A stretch of DNA of 64,000 bases from Episyrphus balteatus (GCF_945859705.1 NC_079134.1:160615718-160679717), one strand, 5' to 3'. Shown: positions 1-11,001, counted from the stretch's first letter. A program made the numbers and translations. The notes: generated by a model from the letters alone, not told the origin.

Positions 1-684
1 CTGAACTATGAATGATCTACACTTAGGAGCAAAAAAATGGAATCAAACTTTTGCGTTTTTTTAAAACGTTAATTGGCCAGGATGTAATTGACATACATGA
101 ATGTTAATTGCACCATTAAAAAGCTTGAAACAAAGGCTTTAAATCAATACTAGGAACTTTAAAACCCGTTCACTTTATAAGGATCCAATCAACATAAATG
201 AAGCATGTAAGCAAAAAAAGACTGAAACTGAAACTGGAAAATTTAACATTTTAAAAAAATTAAGTGCAATTTATTGACAGCTAACGTCAATAGTAACGGT
301 AGGAAAAAAAAAACTGAAATTGAAGCAGAGAATATCAAGAAAATTTAACATTTAGAAAAAAATGAAGTGCAATTTATTGACAGATAGCTATGATACTATC
401 GTATGCATTTTGTTTTTACCAACAATTAAAAGTAAAAAATTCAAGCTTTTAAATGAGACCATAAAACTTGAAGAAACATTATTTTATCCATTGCAATTTT
501 TGTTTTAAATAAAAATTATCTTTTTTGATTCCGTTTTTTTGCTCTTAAGTGTAGCTATAAAATGCCAAGACATTTTCCTAGAGATTGCAATTCAAACGAA
601 TTTCTGGTCACTGTGGTGTATACGTAACATTATTTTCTATTTATTTTTTTCTGATTATTTTTTCGTTTTGTTTATCTTTCAAAG
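1..684. other. AT-rich sequence, probably intron or 5' flank of the SMYD-like gene
   Basis: No convincing exon is visible. Two diverged copies of a segment (around 218-265 and 305-385, with shared words such as aaaactgaaa and gtgcaatttattgacag) form a short direct repeat. The stretch ends in a pyrimidine-rich tract and the AG acceptor at 683-684. Confidence 0.5.
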
Positions 685-2299
685 GTGCAAATGGCCAGTT
701 TGTTCTCTCACTTGTGCTGGCCTTCAAAATCCAAAACTCCATGGAGTCGAATGTTCAGTTTTGATGCTTGGTAATGGACCAGCTAACCGTGACATCAAAT
801 CACTCAACGATTACTACCGAAGTGATTCTCTATTTGTTCTCAAGTGTTTACTACTTCAAGTACAAAACACAAAAAAGTGGTCAGAATTGATGGACATGCA
901 AAGTCACGAAGAAGAACGTCTAAATACAGAACTCTATCAGTAAGTATTATCATCTTCATCAGTAATTGAATTTTGGGAAAACTAATGCTTAATTAAATGG
1001 GAAAATGGTCAATTGTTTCGTCAACAATGTCACTTAATAAATTACTCATCATTATTTGTATTTCCAGAGAAGCCCAAGACCGCATCGTAACCTATTTGCA
1101 CACAAACTACCTTCAAAAACTCAAACATCTCGAAAATAAGAAACAAGAGAAATTCTTGCAACACAACGAACCCGATGTCTTACACAAAATCTGTGGAATC
1201 ATCGAAACTAATTATATGTGCATTAATCTACCCAGTGGTCTTGAACTCAGTGGAGTCTTCTATATTGCTTGCATGATGGAACACACATGTCATCCCAATT
1301 GCTATTTTCAATTCGACCATCGAAACGGATTTAAAATTTCAGTTGTAGCCGGAAGAGACATCCGCAAAGGTGAACACCTGCAGATAATGTACTCGAATAT
1401 GCTTTGGGGAACACAAATGCGACATGAGCATCTCCAGATAACCAAGCATTTCCTGTGTCAATGTGACCGCTGTCGAGATCCCACAGAGTTTCAAACGTAC
1501 TTTAGTGGAATGATATGTGTTGGGGATGTTGGCAAGGAATGTGGTGGTATACAGTTGCCAAAGGATCCGCTTTCTGCGAAGACAGATTGGATGTGTGATA
1601 CATGTCCAATGGTTATAAGTGGTGAGGAGGTAAGTTTCAACAAGATAAATGTACCACCCTTGTAATTATCTAACATTAAATTAAATCTCTCTAAACTAAA
1701 TGTTATAGTGTACATTAATGTGTGTTTTTTTGCAGGTACGTTTTTTGCTGACACAAATCAATGAGGATGTTGAACGAATCCTTGCAACAAAACCAACGAT
1801 TCTTCAGTTGGAAGCATTAATTGAAAAACTCTCGCAATTCTTACATCCAAATCATTATCAGATATTTGCTCTGAAGCATTCACTAATTCAACTCTATGGA
1901 ACTCAATCAGGATTTTCCTTGCAAGTTCTTACTGAAGAAATTCTCGAGAAGAAAATGAAAATGTGCAATGAATTGCTGGCTATTTGTGACAAATTAGATC
2001 CATTTACAATAAGATTGTCAATTTACGTTGGAATTATATTGTTAGAAATGCATAGTGTTCTTAAAGAAGAAGCTAGACGACTTCTTGAGAATACACCCAC
2101 GGGTGGGAAGCAAGCTTTAGATAAGTTGAATCTAGCTCGTGATTATCTTAAACGAGCTATCAGGGTTCTTAAAAAGGAATTGGACAGTGTTGTTGGGAAG
2201 AAATTGAATGATACTGTTGAGAAGGCTATTCAAGAATTAGATTATTTGATTGTTAGCTATTTGACACGAAGTAAGTTTGAAAAAGTGAAAATAAATTGA
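685..2299 (+). CDS. SMYD-type SET-domain protein, 3' portion (SmydA-like)
   Basis: Three coding exons join in frame: 685-939, 1068-1629 and 1736-2299 (stop TGA), with GT/AG introns. They give about 459 residues. The first visible exon opens inside the second half of a MYND zinc finger (Cys and His spaced as in CKWPVCSLTC...LHGVEC). The middle exon carries the SET core, with EHTCHPNC in place of the usual NHSCxPN, a GRDIRKGEHLQIMY segment matching the GEE-I-x-Y block, and a post-SET FLCQCDRC motif. The last exon is helical, like the SMYD C-terminal domain. SMYD proteins are lysine methyltransferase relatives. The altered NHSC motif fits the diverged arthropod SmydA group, some of which may not be active methyltransferases. 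The 5' exon or exons, needed to start the MYND finger, were not found in bases 1-684 and probably lie outside the window. Confidence 0.85.
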
Positions 2300-2350
2300 G
2301 GTTTGAATCAATATCTTGTTTTTGTTTGAAGTATCAAGATGAAGAGAAAA

Positions 2351-2495
2351 TAATGGTGCAAAATTTTAAACGATTAAGTAAATTGCTAAAGTCATTTTAG
2401 TAAGTTACTAAACCAAAAAGTTGACGGATTTTGAACTACGCAACTTACTAATGGCTTTAGCAATTTACTTAATCGTTTAAAATTTGCGCTAATGG
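2351..2495. repeat. Palindromic MITE-like element with possible TAATGG duplication
   Basis: Two arms of about 50 nt face each other. The left arm begins tgcaaaattttaaacgatta and the right arm ends with its complement, taatcgtttaaaatttgcgc. Both continue through the aagtaaattgctaaag block with few mismatches. TAATGG at 2351-2356 recurs at 2490-2495 and may be a target-site duplication. No coding potential. Confidence 0.7.
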
Positions 2496-2678
2496 TTTTT
2501 GATGTCTGATTTTTGACCATCTATTGAAGACTTTAAGTAATTCTTTGTAAAAAAAAAATAGTGGTTGTCTGTAAAGCCGATTTACGGACGATGATTTTAC
2601 GAAATAACGTCATAAGAAAACAGGTTAGGTATGTGCTTTTGTTTAAAAAAAATTATCTAAAAATAATAATAATAACAC

Positions 2679-2970
2679 CGGCACACAAAAAAAAAAGTGT
2701 CATGAACCAGAAACCAGACCTATCTTTCTATATGTTTTTGGGACCGCTGAATCCGAATTTCAAGTCCGTTTGGCCCTGTCACCCTCCAGTTTTGAGTAAT
2801 ATGCAAAAAACTCAAAAAAAGGTAGTTTTTGGGGTCTTTTTTACACTTTTCTCAAAACTGGAGGGTGACCGGGCAAAACGGACTTGAAATTCGGATTCAG
2901 CGGTCCCAAAAACATATAGAAAGATAGGTCTGGTTTCTGGTTCATACAACTTTTTTTTTTTGTGTGCTAG
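2679..2970. repeat. Long-inverted-repeat MITE-like element, copy 1
   Basis: A fold-back unit of about 290 bp. It starts ggcacacaaaa, followed by gtgtcatgaaccagaaacca, and ends with the complementary arm ending in tttttgtgtgc. The arms are over 100 bp. Around the centre the two sides share a segment reading ccctccagttttgag on one side. No ORF in it resembles a protein. Confidence 0.8.
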
Positions 2971-2997
2971 CACTGTCGCGACATGTCGCTGTCATAC

Positions 2998-3273
2998 CCG
3001 GCACACAAAAAAAAAAAGTGTCATGAACCAGAAACCAGACCTATCTTTCTATATGTTTTTGGGACCGCTGAATCCGATTTTCAAGTCCGTTTTGAGAAAA
3101 ATGCAAAAAACTCCAAAAAAGTCATACAAATTCAAACAAAATGCACTCACAGCTCAAAACTGGAGGGTGATGGGGCCAAACGGACTTCAAATTCGGATTC
3201 AGCGTGCCTAAAAACATATAGAAAGATAGGTCTGGTTTCTGGTTCATGACACTTTTTTTTTTTTGTGTGCCGG
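2998..3273. repeat. Long-inverted-repeat MITE-like element, copy 2
   Basis: A second copy of the element at 2679-2970, only about 28 bp away and in the same layout: ggcacac ... gtgtgcc with over 100-bp arms. The two copies share the arm sequence (cagacctatctttctatatg) almost exactly but differ in the centre. They are therefore separate insertions or a tandem duplication that has since diverged. Confidence 0.8.
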
Positions 3274-4034
3274 TGTAATTTTAACTAATGTCTGTATGAC
3301 CTAAGGCCTTTTATATAAAAAGCTTACAAAAAAATTACACCATTAAAAAGTTTAATATATTTTCTTAAGAATTAAGCTATACTTAAATTCTTACAATGCG
3401 TAAAAGGTATAAAATATAATAAAAATTTAAAAAAAAAAAAGTGAAAAAAATCAAACTTTTTTCTTTTAACACCATTAAATCCATTTTTTTTATATAAATT
3501 GTATACCATTTAAAAACTTATTGTTTCAGCTCAAAATATTCATATCAAGCATGCCTGCACGACATCTACAAAAAAAGCTAGAATATTTTGAACCCAATCA
3601 ATTTTCATCAAAAAAAGCAAGAAAATCAATATTCTTTTTCTTCAATTATTTTTAAGTCCATTTTTTTTAAATGACAACCTAAAATAAGTTTAAAATCATC
3701 GGAAAGCTTATTATTTCACTTTTTATATGAGGCTTCAATCATGTTTCTACGATGCCTACAAAAAAAGGAAGATTTTTTTTTAAAGCGGTCATGGGCAACA
3801 GATCTCGATAGGTGTTTTGAGGTATTTATTTAAACATTGTGTAACTTGTACTAAATGTACCGCTATGTGTGATATATCAAATAAAAGGTAATATTATTAG
3901 CGTGCTCAATAAAGTTAAATACAATTTTTATCAGCTCTAAATCAAGAAAGAACGTGTTGTAAAATAAAACTTTATTTTATGGTTGTCTAAAAATTTTGAA
4001 TACGAAATTGATTGAAATTTTGCACAAAGTAAAC
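3274..4034. other. Non-coding AT-rich spacer
   Basis: Poly-A and poly-T rich sequence with no supported gene. Two similar segments (about 3480-3580 and 3660-3770, sharing the words ttttttttaaat and catctacaaaaaaag/gatgcctacaaaaaaag) hint at an old duplicated repeat. Confidence 0.4.
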
Positions 4035-4787
4035 GGGTTGGGGTCGAAATTCTGTATTCAAAATACTGTATGCCAAAATACTCTATGTCAAAATTCTGTA
4101 TGTGCAAAATGCTGTACGAACAAAATTCTGAAAGTCAAAATTCTGTATAGCAAAATTCTGGTTGGTCAAAATACTGTATTTCAAAATTCTGTACATCAAA
4201 ATTCTGTATATCAAAATTATGTAAAAATGTTGTACAAAATATCGTTTTGATAATGTAAAAAAGTGCGCGCGCACTTAATTAATCTAGGTACTTTATTAGG
4301 AGCTAGGGAAAAAAGAGAGAGAAAACAAAACTACACTTATTTAAAAAACAATCTGAATTAAACCACGTTGCATACCTAAAACGGATTGAAAAAAAAATTA
4401 AATTTATATTGATTTTGACATTTTTTTTTTGTAAAATGTATTTTGTATGTTTAAGAAAAGTTTGATTTGTGTTCCTAGAATTGATTTACTTTTTTACCTT
4501 AATAATTATGTTTGTATAAAATTACAACTCTACTGTCAATAATTATATTTAAAGCTACTATATCGTGTTTTTTTATCAAAGGAAATTTCTTTTAAAATAC
4601 TGTATTGAAAATACAGTATTTTGCAGTACAGAATTTTGCAAAACAGAATTTTGCAAGTCAGTATTTTGTTCATACAATATTTTGACGTACAGAATTTTGT
4701 ATTTACAGTATAATGACGTACAGAATTATGGTCTTACAGTATTTTGACCCTACAGAATTTTGTCGTACAGAATTATGACCCGCTCCC
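4035..4787. mobile_element. Fold-back element with inverted arrays of CAAAATTCTG units (copy 1)
   Basis: The left part (about 4045-4225) is an irregular tandem array of a 12-20-nt unit containing CAAAATTCTGTA. The right part (about 4590-4780) holds the same unit in reverse complement (TACAGAATTTTG). The outer ends are gggttggggtcgaaattctg and cagaattatgacccgctccc, which are inverted relatives. A 16-bp palindrome, AAGTGCGCGCGCACTT, sits at 4261-4276 just inside the left array. There is no coding sequence. Same plan as 34536-35211. Terminal inverted repeats built of tandem subrepeats are known from Drosophila FB/Galileo elements, but the sequence here is not one I recognise. Confidence 0.75.
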
Positions 4788-6580
4788 ATTTAATTCATTT
4801 ATCTGTTGAAGAAAAAAAGATACAAATAAAAAACGGTTAAAACAGTCAAAAAACTTGGGTCAAAATAAATAGTTTTTCTCGGTATTCGGTCAAAAATCAT
4901 TTAAGAATACCAATTTTCTGCACATGCATGCACACGACCATATATATTTTATATAAGTTTGAGATTTTTTGCAATTTTGTTTTACCCCTATTTACCCTAT
5001 TATATGATGGAGTTTTTTAAAATCCTTCATTCGTATGCAACTTTTTGTTATAGCTTTCAAATAAGCTATAGAAAATTTTTGTATCTCGCCAATAGTTTAT
5101 TTTTAATTGAAATTTTTGCAGCACTGCTAAAAATTTCAGGTGCAACGGGAGAAAATGGCGTCACTTTTTCGTGGATGCTGCCATGGTTCATCGATTTTGA
5201 ACGTTATCACTTCAATAAAAAGTCCAAATAAGCTTTTCAGATAAAATTCAATTCTTTTAACTTCTACATTATTTAAATGGAGAAACCTTGAACATATTTT
5301 TGAAACACAGCAAAAGGAACCTAAACTTGCTCCAGAGAGCAAAAGTAAAAACACTGAGCTGAAATAAAAAATAATTTTCAGTAGAAGAAAAAGCAGCAAA
5401 GAAATTCGATTTTGATGTTTTCATAACAGCAAAGTTTAAGAAGTTACTATTTTTGTTTTTGTTCTATTTCAGAGAATTTATATAATTTAAACGTTTTTCA
5501 ACGTTTAAACTCATTCTTACTGTCGAGTTTTCAACTTTTTGCTACAGTCGAAAAGATACACATTTATTCTTCGAACTTCATGAAACTTTTTGCTGCACAA
5601 AACAATGCTTTCAAGATATTACTGACGCATCATGGAGATGTACTCTCATTTTCTACCAATAATCATCCCTAATCAGCCCCCAAACTAAATCCTAACTTTC
5701 ATAACTTTTTCATAGATTAAAAACTTTTTTCTATTTTTTTTGAAAATTGAAACTGCACAATTAAATTTACTGACATCAAACACACTAATTAAAAATACCA
5801 AAAATGCAATTTTTCTTTAAAAATCGATTCTCAGAAAAGACGAAAAAAAACCTTTTGATGTTTTTTTTCTTTTTATTTTCAAGTCCATACGGTGTCTGGT
5901 TTCTTAATCAGCATTGAAATTTTTTATCCTTACAGCTATAAAGTTACAGGAGTTTGAAGTAGGTACAAAATTTTGTGTACAGTATTTTATAATTACCTGC
6001 ACTTTTTGCAATACCTAGGTACTACTCCTTTTTCACTCTTTTGGCTCCACTCCAAAAAGATTCTTCGACAGCATTTTTCAATGTTTCCTCCCTGGTGTTG
6101 TGATGGTTGATGCTTGAAGGTCATTATCAGGACGACAAAATCCGACATTATTAGCATGTTTGTTGCTCCTCTGTTGGGTTTGTAATGGTTTCGCATATTT
6201 TTTAGTTTCGTCGTTGTCGTCCTGAAGGAATTCGATTTTTCATTATTTGCCTTTGCTATGGGGGTAAATGTTCAGGGGCGGATTTGAAAATAAAGTCATG
6301 GCGTGGTAATGAAGAATTATTTAGGTACAACAGAAACTTGAAAGGCCACTTTTTCACTTTTCAGCATTGGGTTAACTCGGAGTTTGTTAACCCTGTAAAT
6401 GAATTTCACTCCAGTTGGCATCGAATGAATAGTGCCACAGAACAACTGCGGAGGCGGAGACCCAATACTGCTATATGGAAGACATAACTACCTTCAAAGA
6501 CGTGAAGGGCCAGGCCTTAACTGAAAAGCCATGGCATCTACAGCTGCTGTCAACAGCGCTTATTTGAAAGCGGATTTCAT
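4788..6580. other. Non-coding intergenic stretch
   Basis: AT-rich, with only short unsupported ORFs. Some more GC-balanced sequence at 6030-6540 has no recognisable protein similarity. I see no RNA gene or clear repeat. Confidence 0.4.
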
Positions 6581-6669
6581 GCCCTACTAACAATTTTGCT
6601 TCTATAATGCTTTACAGAAGCAACAATTGAATCTGTAAAGCTTTATAGAACCAAAATTGTTTGTCGGGT
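6581..6669. repeat. Tiny palindromic element (copy 1 of a 2-copy family)
   Basis: An inverted repeat of about 80 bp built on caattttgcttctataatgc, with its complement ending ccaaaattgtttgtcggg. The same palindrome recurs at 49598-49688, so this is a dispersed unit and not a chance hairpin. Confidence 0.65.
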
Positions 6670-7741
6670 GTTGGAGGTAGACTCATTTAGAAAGTCCTGC
6701 GCTACCGCCATATAGGGGAGAAAGATGATGACAACAAAGATATTTTCTTTGAACTCGTGGAAAAAAAATTAACTTCACAAGACCACTTTTGGCAAAAGTA
6801 AAAATTTTGCAAATTCTTTTTAAATAAAAACCTAAGCTTTCTGTAACATTTTTTTAAGTTTTCCAGTCCGGAAAAGCATCACAAAATAAGGTCAATGTTG
6901 TTAGAAGGAGAAGTGGTTACATATTTTTTCGAAGATTGAAGAAAAAAGCATTGAATATGAATACTCTCCAAACGAAATATGTGTATTGTGTTCATTGTGA
7001 GCGTGTTCATGAGACGATTTAAGCTGCAGCTTTGTGGTCAAAACAGACGTGCAGTTTTTTCCCTGCAGAAAAATAAAATAACACGGGCTCTTATGGGAAC
7101 AAAATCTGCATGCAGCGCATAGCTGCATCATGTCTCTATTTCTAAATTCCATGCCAAGTTTCGATAAAAATACAAAATACTTGCTCTTTGGCATTACTGA
7201 TATTGGCAGTTGACACAATCTATCATTCAAAAATTCAAATAACGTTTGTTTTGATTTTCTTAAAATGGAAGAACTAATTGAATTCATAAAAAAAACATAA
7301 CCATCTTGTTTTGTTTTATAAATTCAATTATTTCTTCCACTTTAACAGCTTATAATCCATTTTTACCGTTATCTTACTAAAAAAAATTATAAAAAATATC
7401 AAGGTTATCAATTTTTTGACAGAAATCAGCATCAATAATTTATAAAGTGATGCACATGTATTTTGCGTGCAGATGTGCCGCACATCTGTTTTAGCCATTA
7501 TAGGGTTTTTATTTTAAAGAACATATTTTCTTTTAAATTTTGAATATTTGGTACTACTGGCGTTATATATCATGATTCGTGAACACATCCCTAAATGTCA
7601 GTTATCTGTCATCACTTGCAGCTGTCATTTTGACCGAACAAACAAAAAACAAAAAATCCAACAAAGATAATTTTGCATTTCCAGCTTTTATCTATAAAAT
7701 TTACAATTTGTGTAATATTTCCTTAAATCTATTAACAATCA
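6670..7741. other. Intergenic sequence and putative upstream region of MED9
   Basis: No supported coding sequence. The last 150 bp before MED9 (about 7590-7741) probably include the promoter and 5' UTR, but no defined TATA or initiator can be assigned with confidence. Confidence 0.35.
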
Positions 7742-7758
7742 ATGAAACAATGAATTGA
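7742..7758 (+). promoter_or_regulatory. Two overlapping minimal upstream ORFs before MED9
   Basis: ATG AAA CAA TGA (7742-7753) and ATG AAT TGA (7750-7758) lie 15-30 nt upstream of the MED9 start, overlapping each other in different frames. If the mRNA begins further upstream, both would precede the main ATG. They could lower or tune its translation. Confidence 0.45.
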
Positions 7759-7772
7759 TTTCCCCTTCAATA

Positions 7773-8370
7773 ATGGACCTCTCCCCATCAGAATCGATTG
7801 ATAATAAACCCCAACAAATTAATCCAAACAATACATCATCTGAACCTGGCACTGGCACATTGACAGTCGACCAACTTGATATTGAACTTTTGCCTGTTAT
7901 CTACGACATCATTCGTTGGTAATTTTATTTTTTATTTCGATTTTCTTTTATTTATAGAATAGAAAAAGACAAAAAAAAAAATGCACTTTTGTTTATTGTC
8001 AAATGCCGCAAAAATAGATTAATATAATATAGATTTGTGCATTATATAAAATTAAAACAAAAATTTCATTTACTCCAGTGTGGAAAAGGATCCTCTTGAC
8101 AACGCAGCTAAACAAAGAGAATCCCAAGAGTGTAGTCAAAAGGTAAAACAATTCACATTTCATCATAAATTTATCAAGATGCAAAATCAATTCTATTCAT
8201 TCTAGATTCTAGAATTACAAAAACGATTCGAAAGTGCACGCAATCAAATCAAACAATTGCCGGGAATCGATTATAATAAAGAAGAACAACTCCAAAAGCT
8301 TGAGCTCCTCAAGAGCCAACTTAAATTGAAACAACAATTAATAAAGAAATACAAAAATATACAATTCTAG
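7773..8370 (+). CDS. MED9: Mediator complex subunit 9
   Basis: Exons 7773-7918, 8079-8142 and 8206-8370 (stop TAG) join in frame to a 124-residue protein with GT/AG introns. The N-terminal third is polar and low-complexity. From about residue 30 it reads LTVDQLDIELLPVIYDIIRCVEKD (split here for length), then a long amphipathic helix with QKILELQKRFESARNQIKQL and PGIDYNKEEQ. This matches the small MED9 family, a middle-module subunit of the Mediator coactivator of RNA polymerase II that pairs with MED4 through helical bundles. Length fits the insect family. The start is the first ATG in frame after an upstream in-frame stop. Its stop lies 6 nt before the next ATG (8377), so it is probably the first cistron of a dicistronic mRNA. 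Confidence 0.88.
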
Positions 8371-8376
8371 AGCAAA

Positions 8377-8687
8377 ATGGTTCTACGAATTCTCTTTCGT
8401 TATTTGGCCAACAATGAGCAACTCATTCAGAAGATGTCCGAAAGCTATCCGATGAGAAGGGCTGCCCAATTGGTTGTGGCAATGATGATTAAAACGAAGA
8501 GTATGGCAGAGCAACGTGGTTTGTCTAACATGACTCCAGAGAAATTTAGGTGAGTTGCAATAAAGGAAAGATGAGAGTATGATAACATGAATTTATTGAT
8601 TATTTTAGGGAATTCTTTAGGACGTTTAATAACAATCTGAAACAAGAGATCGAAGGTGTTAAGGAAGAACTTAAAAAGAAAAAGTAA
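8377..8687 (+). CDS. NCBP2AS2-like small protein, second cistron after MED9
   Basis: Exons 8377-8549 and 8609-8687 (stop TAA) give 83 residues. The start MVLRILFRYLANNEQLIQKM, followed by SESYPMRRAAQLVV, matches the NCBP2AS2 protein family, whose human member also begins with an MVLR helix and an S-E-S-x-P-x-RRAAQL block. The C-terminus is a Lys-rich helix ending ELKKKK. The family is small; I recall no firm molecular role. It starts 6 nt after the MED9 stop on the same strand, with no room for a promoter, and AATAAA signals follow its stop by 16 and 31 nt. Translation would need leaky scanning, reinitiation or a separate transcript; the sequence alone does not decide which. Confidence 0.85.
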
Positions 8688-8703
8688 ACTAGATAAAACA
8701 AAT

Positions 8704-8724
8704 AATAAAGTCTTGATAAATAAA
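8704..8724 (+). terminator. Polyadenylation signals for the MED9 / NCBP2AS2-like unit
   Basis: Two AATAAA hexamers (8704-8709 and 8719-8724) lie directly downstream of the second stop codon. No AATAAA lies between the two cistrons. This supports one shared 3' end. Confidence 0.65.
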
Positions 8725-8962
8725 AAAAAATATATTTATTTACTATGCAATTTTAAGTTGTTTTTAAAAATATGTAATTCCGGTAATAAGGTACTTGCTC
8801 ATAATACTTCTTCGATGTTCGAAGGTTTATACATAAGTATGGGTCATGGGTTTCAACGGCAACTGATCTCATGTCGTCTTTCAAATTTTTTGAACAGTCT
8901 GAAAACTGATAGGAAAATAAATGTTCATTTTATGTATAAGCTTTTACTTAAACATTAATGAT

Positions 8963-9730
8963 GAATGTACATCCAGCTTAATAGAGGGCATAAAAAGCTG
9001 CAAAAAAGGGCAACAGCTGCCAATGAGCTATATAAACGAAAAAGAACTGAGGAACATCAGCTTCTCAGGAGTAAAAAGAGGCAACACGAGAAAGTAGCGA
9101 TTAAGGAAACAGAGGGATGCTACAACAGAAATAAAGCTCGGAGACCTAAACAAACCTAGAACTAAAGCTTACAAAGATGAACAATTAAACATTGCAGAAG
9201 AGTAGCAAGCGATGCTGAGAATTTAGTGAAATCATTTCTGCAATCTCCACAATACCGGTGTCGAAACCAACTCCGCCCAAAGACAGATTGTCGATATTGA
9301 GCTGGGCAAAGTGAAGAAAGTCATATCCAAGCTTAAGTCTAATAAAGCTGCTTGGGATGACGGCCTTACTGTCAACTTTTTAAAGCAGCAGGAGACAACC
9401 TGGTTGGAGTGTGCACCAACTCATGTACCGAATATGGTCACAGGGAAGCATGCCCGCAGAATGAAATCTCATTTTGACTGTCCGATCCTTAAGAAAGGAG
9501 CACAATCAGTCTCCTTAACATCGCCTATATGATCATCTCTCCAGTATTATGTGAACATCTGAAGCCCTTCGTCAACAATCTTATCAGTGAGGCTGTTTAC
9601 TAGGAAAGTTCACCACAGACCAAATATTCACATAAGGGAAGATCTTGGAAAAAAAAACAGGAACATCAAATCGGTACCAATAGATTTCAAGGCCACGTTT
9701 AACAGTATCTAAAGAGCCATGCCAGCTGTT
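8963..9730 (+). pseudogene. Broken non-LTR retrotransposon, reverse-transcriptase fragment
   Basis: Pieces of one reverse transcriptase read in order through several frames. A basic linker (about 9000-9150, LYKRKRTEEHQLLRSKKRQH) comes first. The RT block VISKLKSNKAAWDDGLTVNF follows at 9319-9378. Next is GKFTTDQIF followed by a KILEK-type helix near 9606-9655. A degenerate DFKATFNSI block lies near 9686-9712. These are the standard successive motifs of jockey/CR1/RTE-type RT (NNKAAGxDGLPAE, KSTTDQIFTLRQILEK, DFKAAYDSI). Frameshifts and stops separate them, the usual AAGPDG is AAWDDG, and the catalytic YADD is absent. It is a dead fragment; I cannot fix its clade. Confidence 0.75.
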
Positions 9731-10229
9731 TAGGAAGAAAAGCTTAGATACATATGTAATTTCTCACGATTTTTATTCGAATCAATCATAAAGCCTGGGA
9801 TCGAATCACAGCACACGATTACGATCAACGTTAAAGTTTTGACTATTGCCCTCTTTATTTAATCAGTAGAAAAAGATAGGGGCAGATAGCGGCCATACGT
9901 TAACGAACGTATGTCGTGATTCGACCCCTGTTTTCACTACAGTCCAAATGAGATATATTCGCAAATTAGGTCAATTCAAATTTGTAATTATTTTTTTTTT
10001 TTTGCTATACGATTTGACATTTGAAAAGATAATTTGCGAAATTATCTCATTATCTCTCATGCTATTAAGAAGTAGTATCCTGGCAAAAGATAAATATAAT
10101 GTTGGTTTTGAAGCTAAAAACTGAGAATAGGCGTGAGAACCGATTTCCCCATAAGATATTCCTTCTTGTCCCTAAAACTGAGAACGTTTGTTATAATTGT
10201 ACGCAGTCATTGCGTAGACAAAAGTCTGA
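9731..10229. other. Non-coding stretch after the retrotransposon fragment
   Basis: No supported gene. A short imperfect inverted pair surrounds about 9965-10045 (tcgcaaattaggtcaattcaaat against atttgcgaaattatctca). Confidence 0.35.
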
Positions 10230-10345
10230 TACGCAGATCGAGATACATTTTAGCCGAGCTAAAGCTCCCATACATAAATTTTAGCTCGGCTAAATTTTTT
10301 CGATAATTTGTATGGTAGCTAAAATTTTGCTCGCTCTGCGTACCA
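10230..10345. repeat. Palindromic repeat (TTTTAGCCGAGCTAAA arms)
   Basis: ttttagccgagctaaag at 10249-10265 faces ttttagctcggctaaa at 10279-10294. The outer tacgcagatcgag and ctcgctctgcgta also pair. It directly abuts the next palindromic element. Confidence 0.6.
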
Positions 10346-10525
10346 GGCTAAAAGGTGTGATTTTTATTACCACCGGGCTAAACTGGACAAAAAAAAAATG
10401 CATTTGGGGCTAAGCCATTAGGCTAAGGTGTTTGAATTCAAAATTCAACATGTAAATTGCTTAGTCCCGACTGCGTTTTTTGTCCAGTTTAGCCCGGACG
10501 CAATAAAAAACACACCTAAATTTAA
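10346..10525. repeat. MITE-like fold-back element
   Basis: The left arm contains aggtgtgatttttatta and then gggctaaactggacaaaaaa. The right arm is its complement (tttttgtccagtttagcccg ... aataaaaaacacacct). Arms are about 60 bp with few mismatches, around an AT-rich centre. No coding potential. Confidence 0.75.
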
Positions 10526-10637
10526 CCATTCGCAGAACCGAAGTGCGGACATCAAACATACCTATTAGAACATGAAAAAATTTACAAACGAAAATGAAAT
10601 AAATTACAAACGAACATACCCACTCCAAAGCTTTGAA

Positions 10638-11001
10638 TAATGTCGTTTTCTATTGACTTTTGAGATTTTTGTGTAAAAATCTCGGATTTTCCACTGCAAA
10701 TAGAATATAAAATCTAGTTTTGTAATTGTGTACGAAATCTGTGCGTACAAAAAAAAAATAAAACAACAAAATGTTCAGACAAATGTCAAACAGAGGAGTG
10801 TGTGTGTAAGTGCGTGTGTTTGTATGCGTGAAACTTAATAAAAATCCAGATTCAGAATTTTGAATCTCAGATTAATTTTTTGGAATCTCAAGGCAAATAG
10901 ATCATGAAATCTGAGATTTTTTCCCCCCCACCCCCCTCCCACCCTTTCAGCTGTCAAATTCACAAATCTCATTCTGATTCTCGTCAATAGAAAACGACAT
11001 A
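10638..11001. repeat. MITE-like element with ATGTCGTTTTCTATT ends (copy 1)
   Basis: It opens with atgtcgttttctattgac and closes with gtcaatagaaaacgacat, a perfect inverted pair of 18 nt. Internal segments with gagatttttgtgtaaaaatc, ttgtaattgtgtacgaaatc and aatctgag/ctcagatt words are shared, in opposite orientation, with 28204-28853. This therefore looks like a dispersed family. Confidence 0.75.

Noticed and set aside
539..684. Open frame upstream of the SMYD-like exon as N-terminal coding sequence
   Set aside because: It is hydrophobic, TTT-rich sequence reading into the exon through the acceptor at 683-684 and does not supply the missing half of the MYND finger. It is intron.
4045..4780. 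CRISPR-like array
   Set aside because: Units are 12-20 nt, irregular and inverted between the two ends; the genome is eukaryotic, and there are no cas genes.
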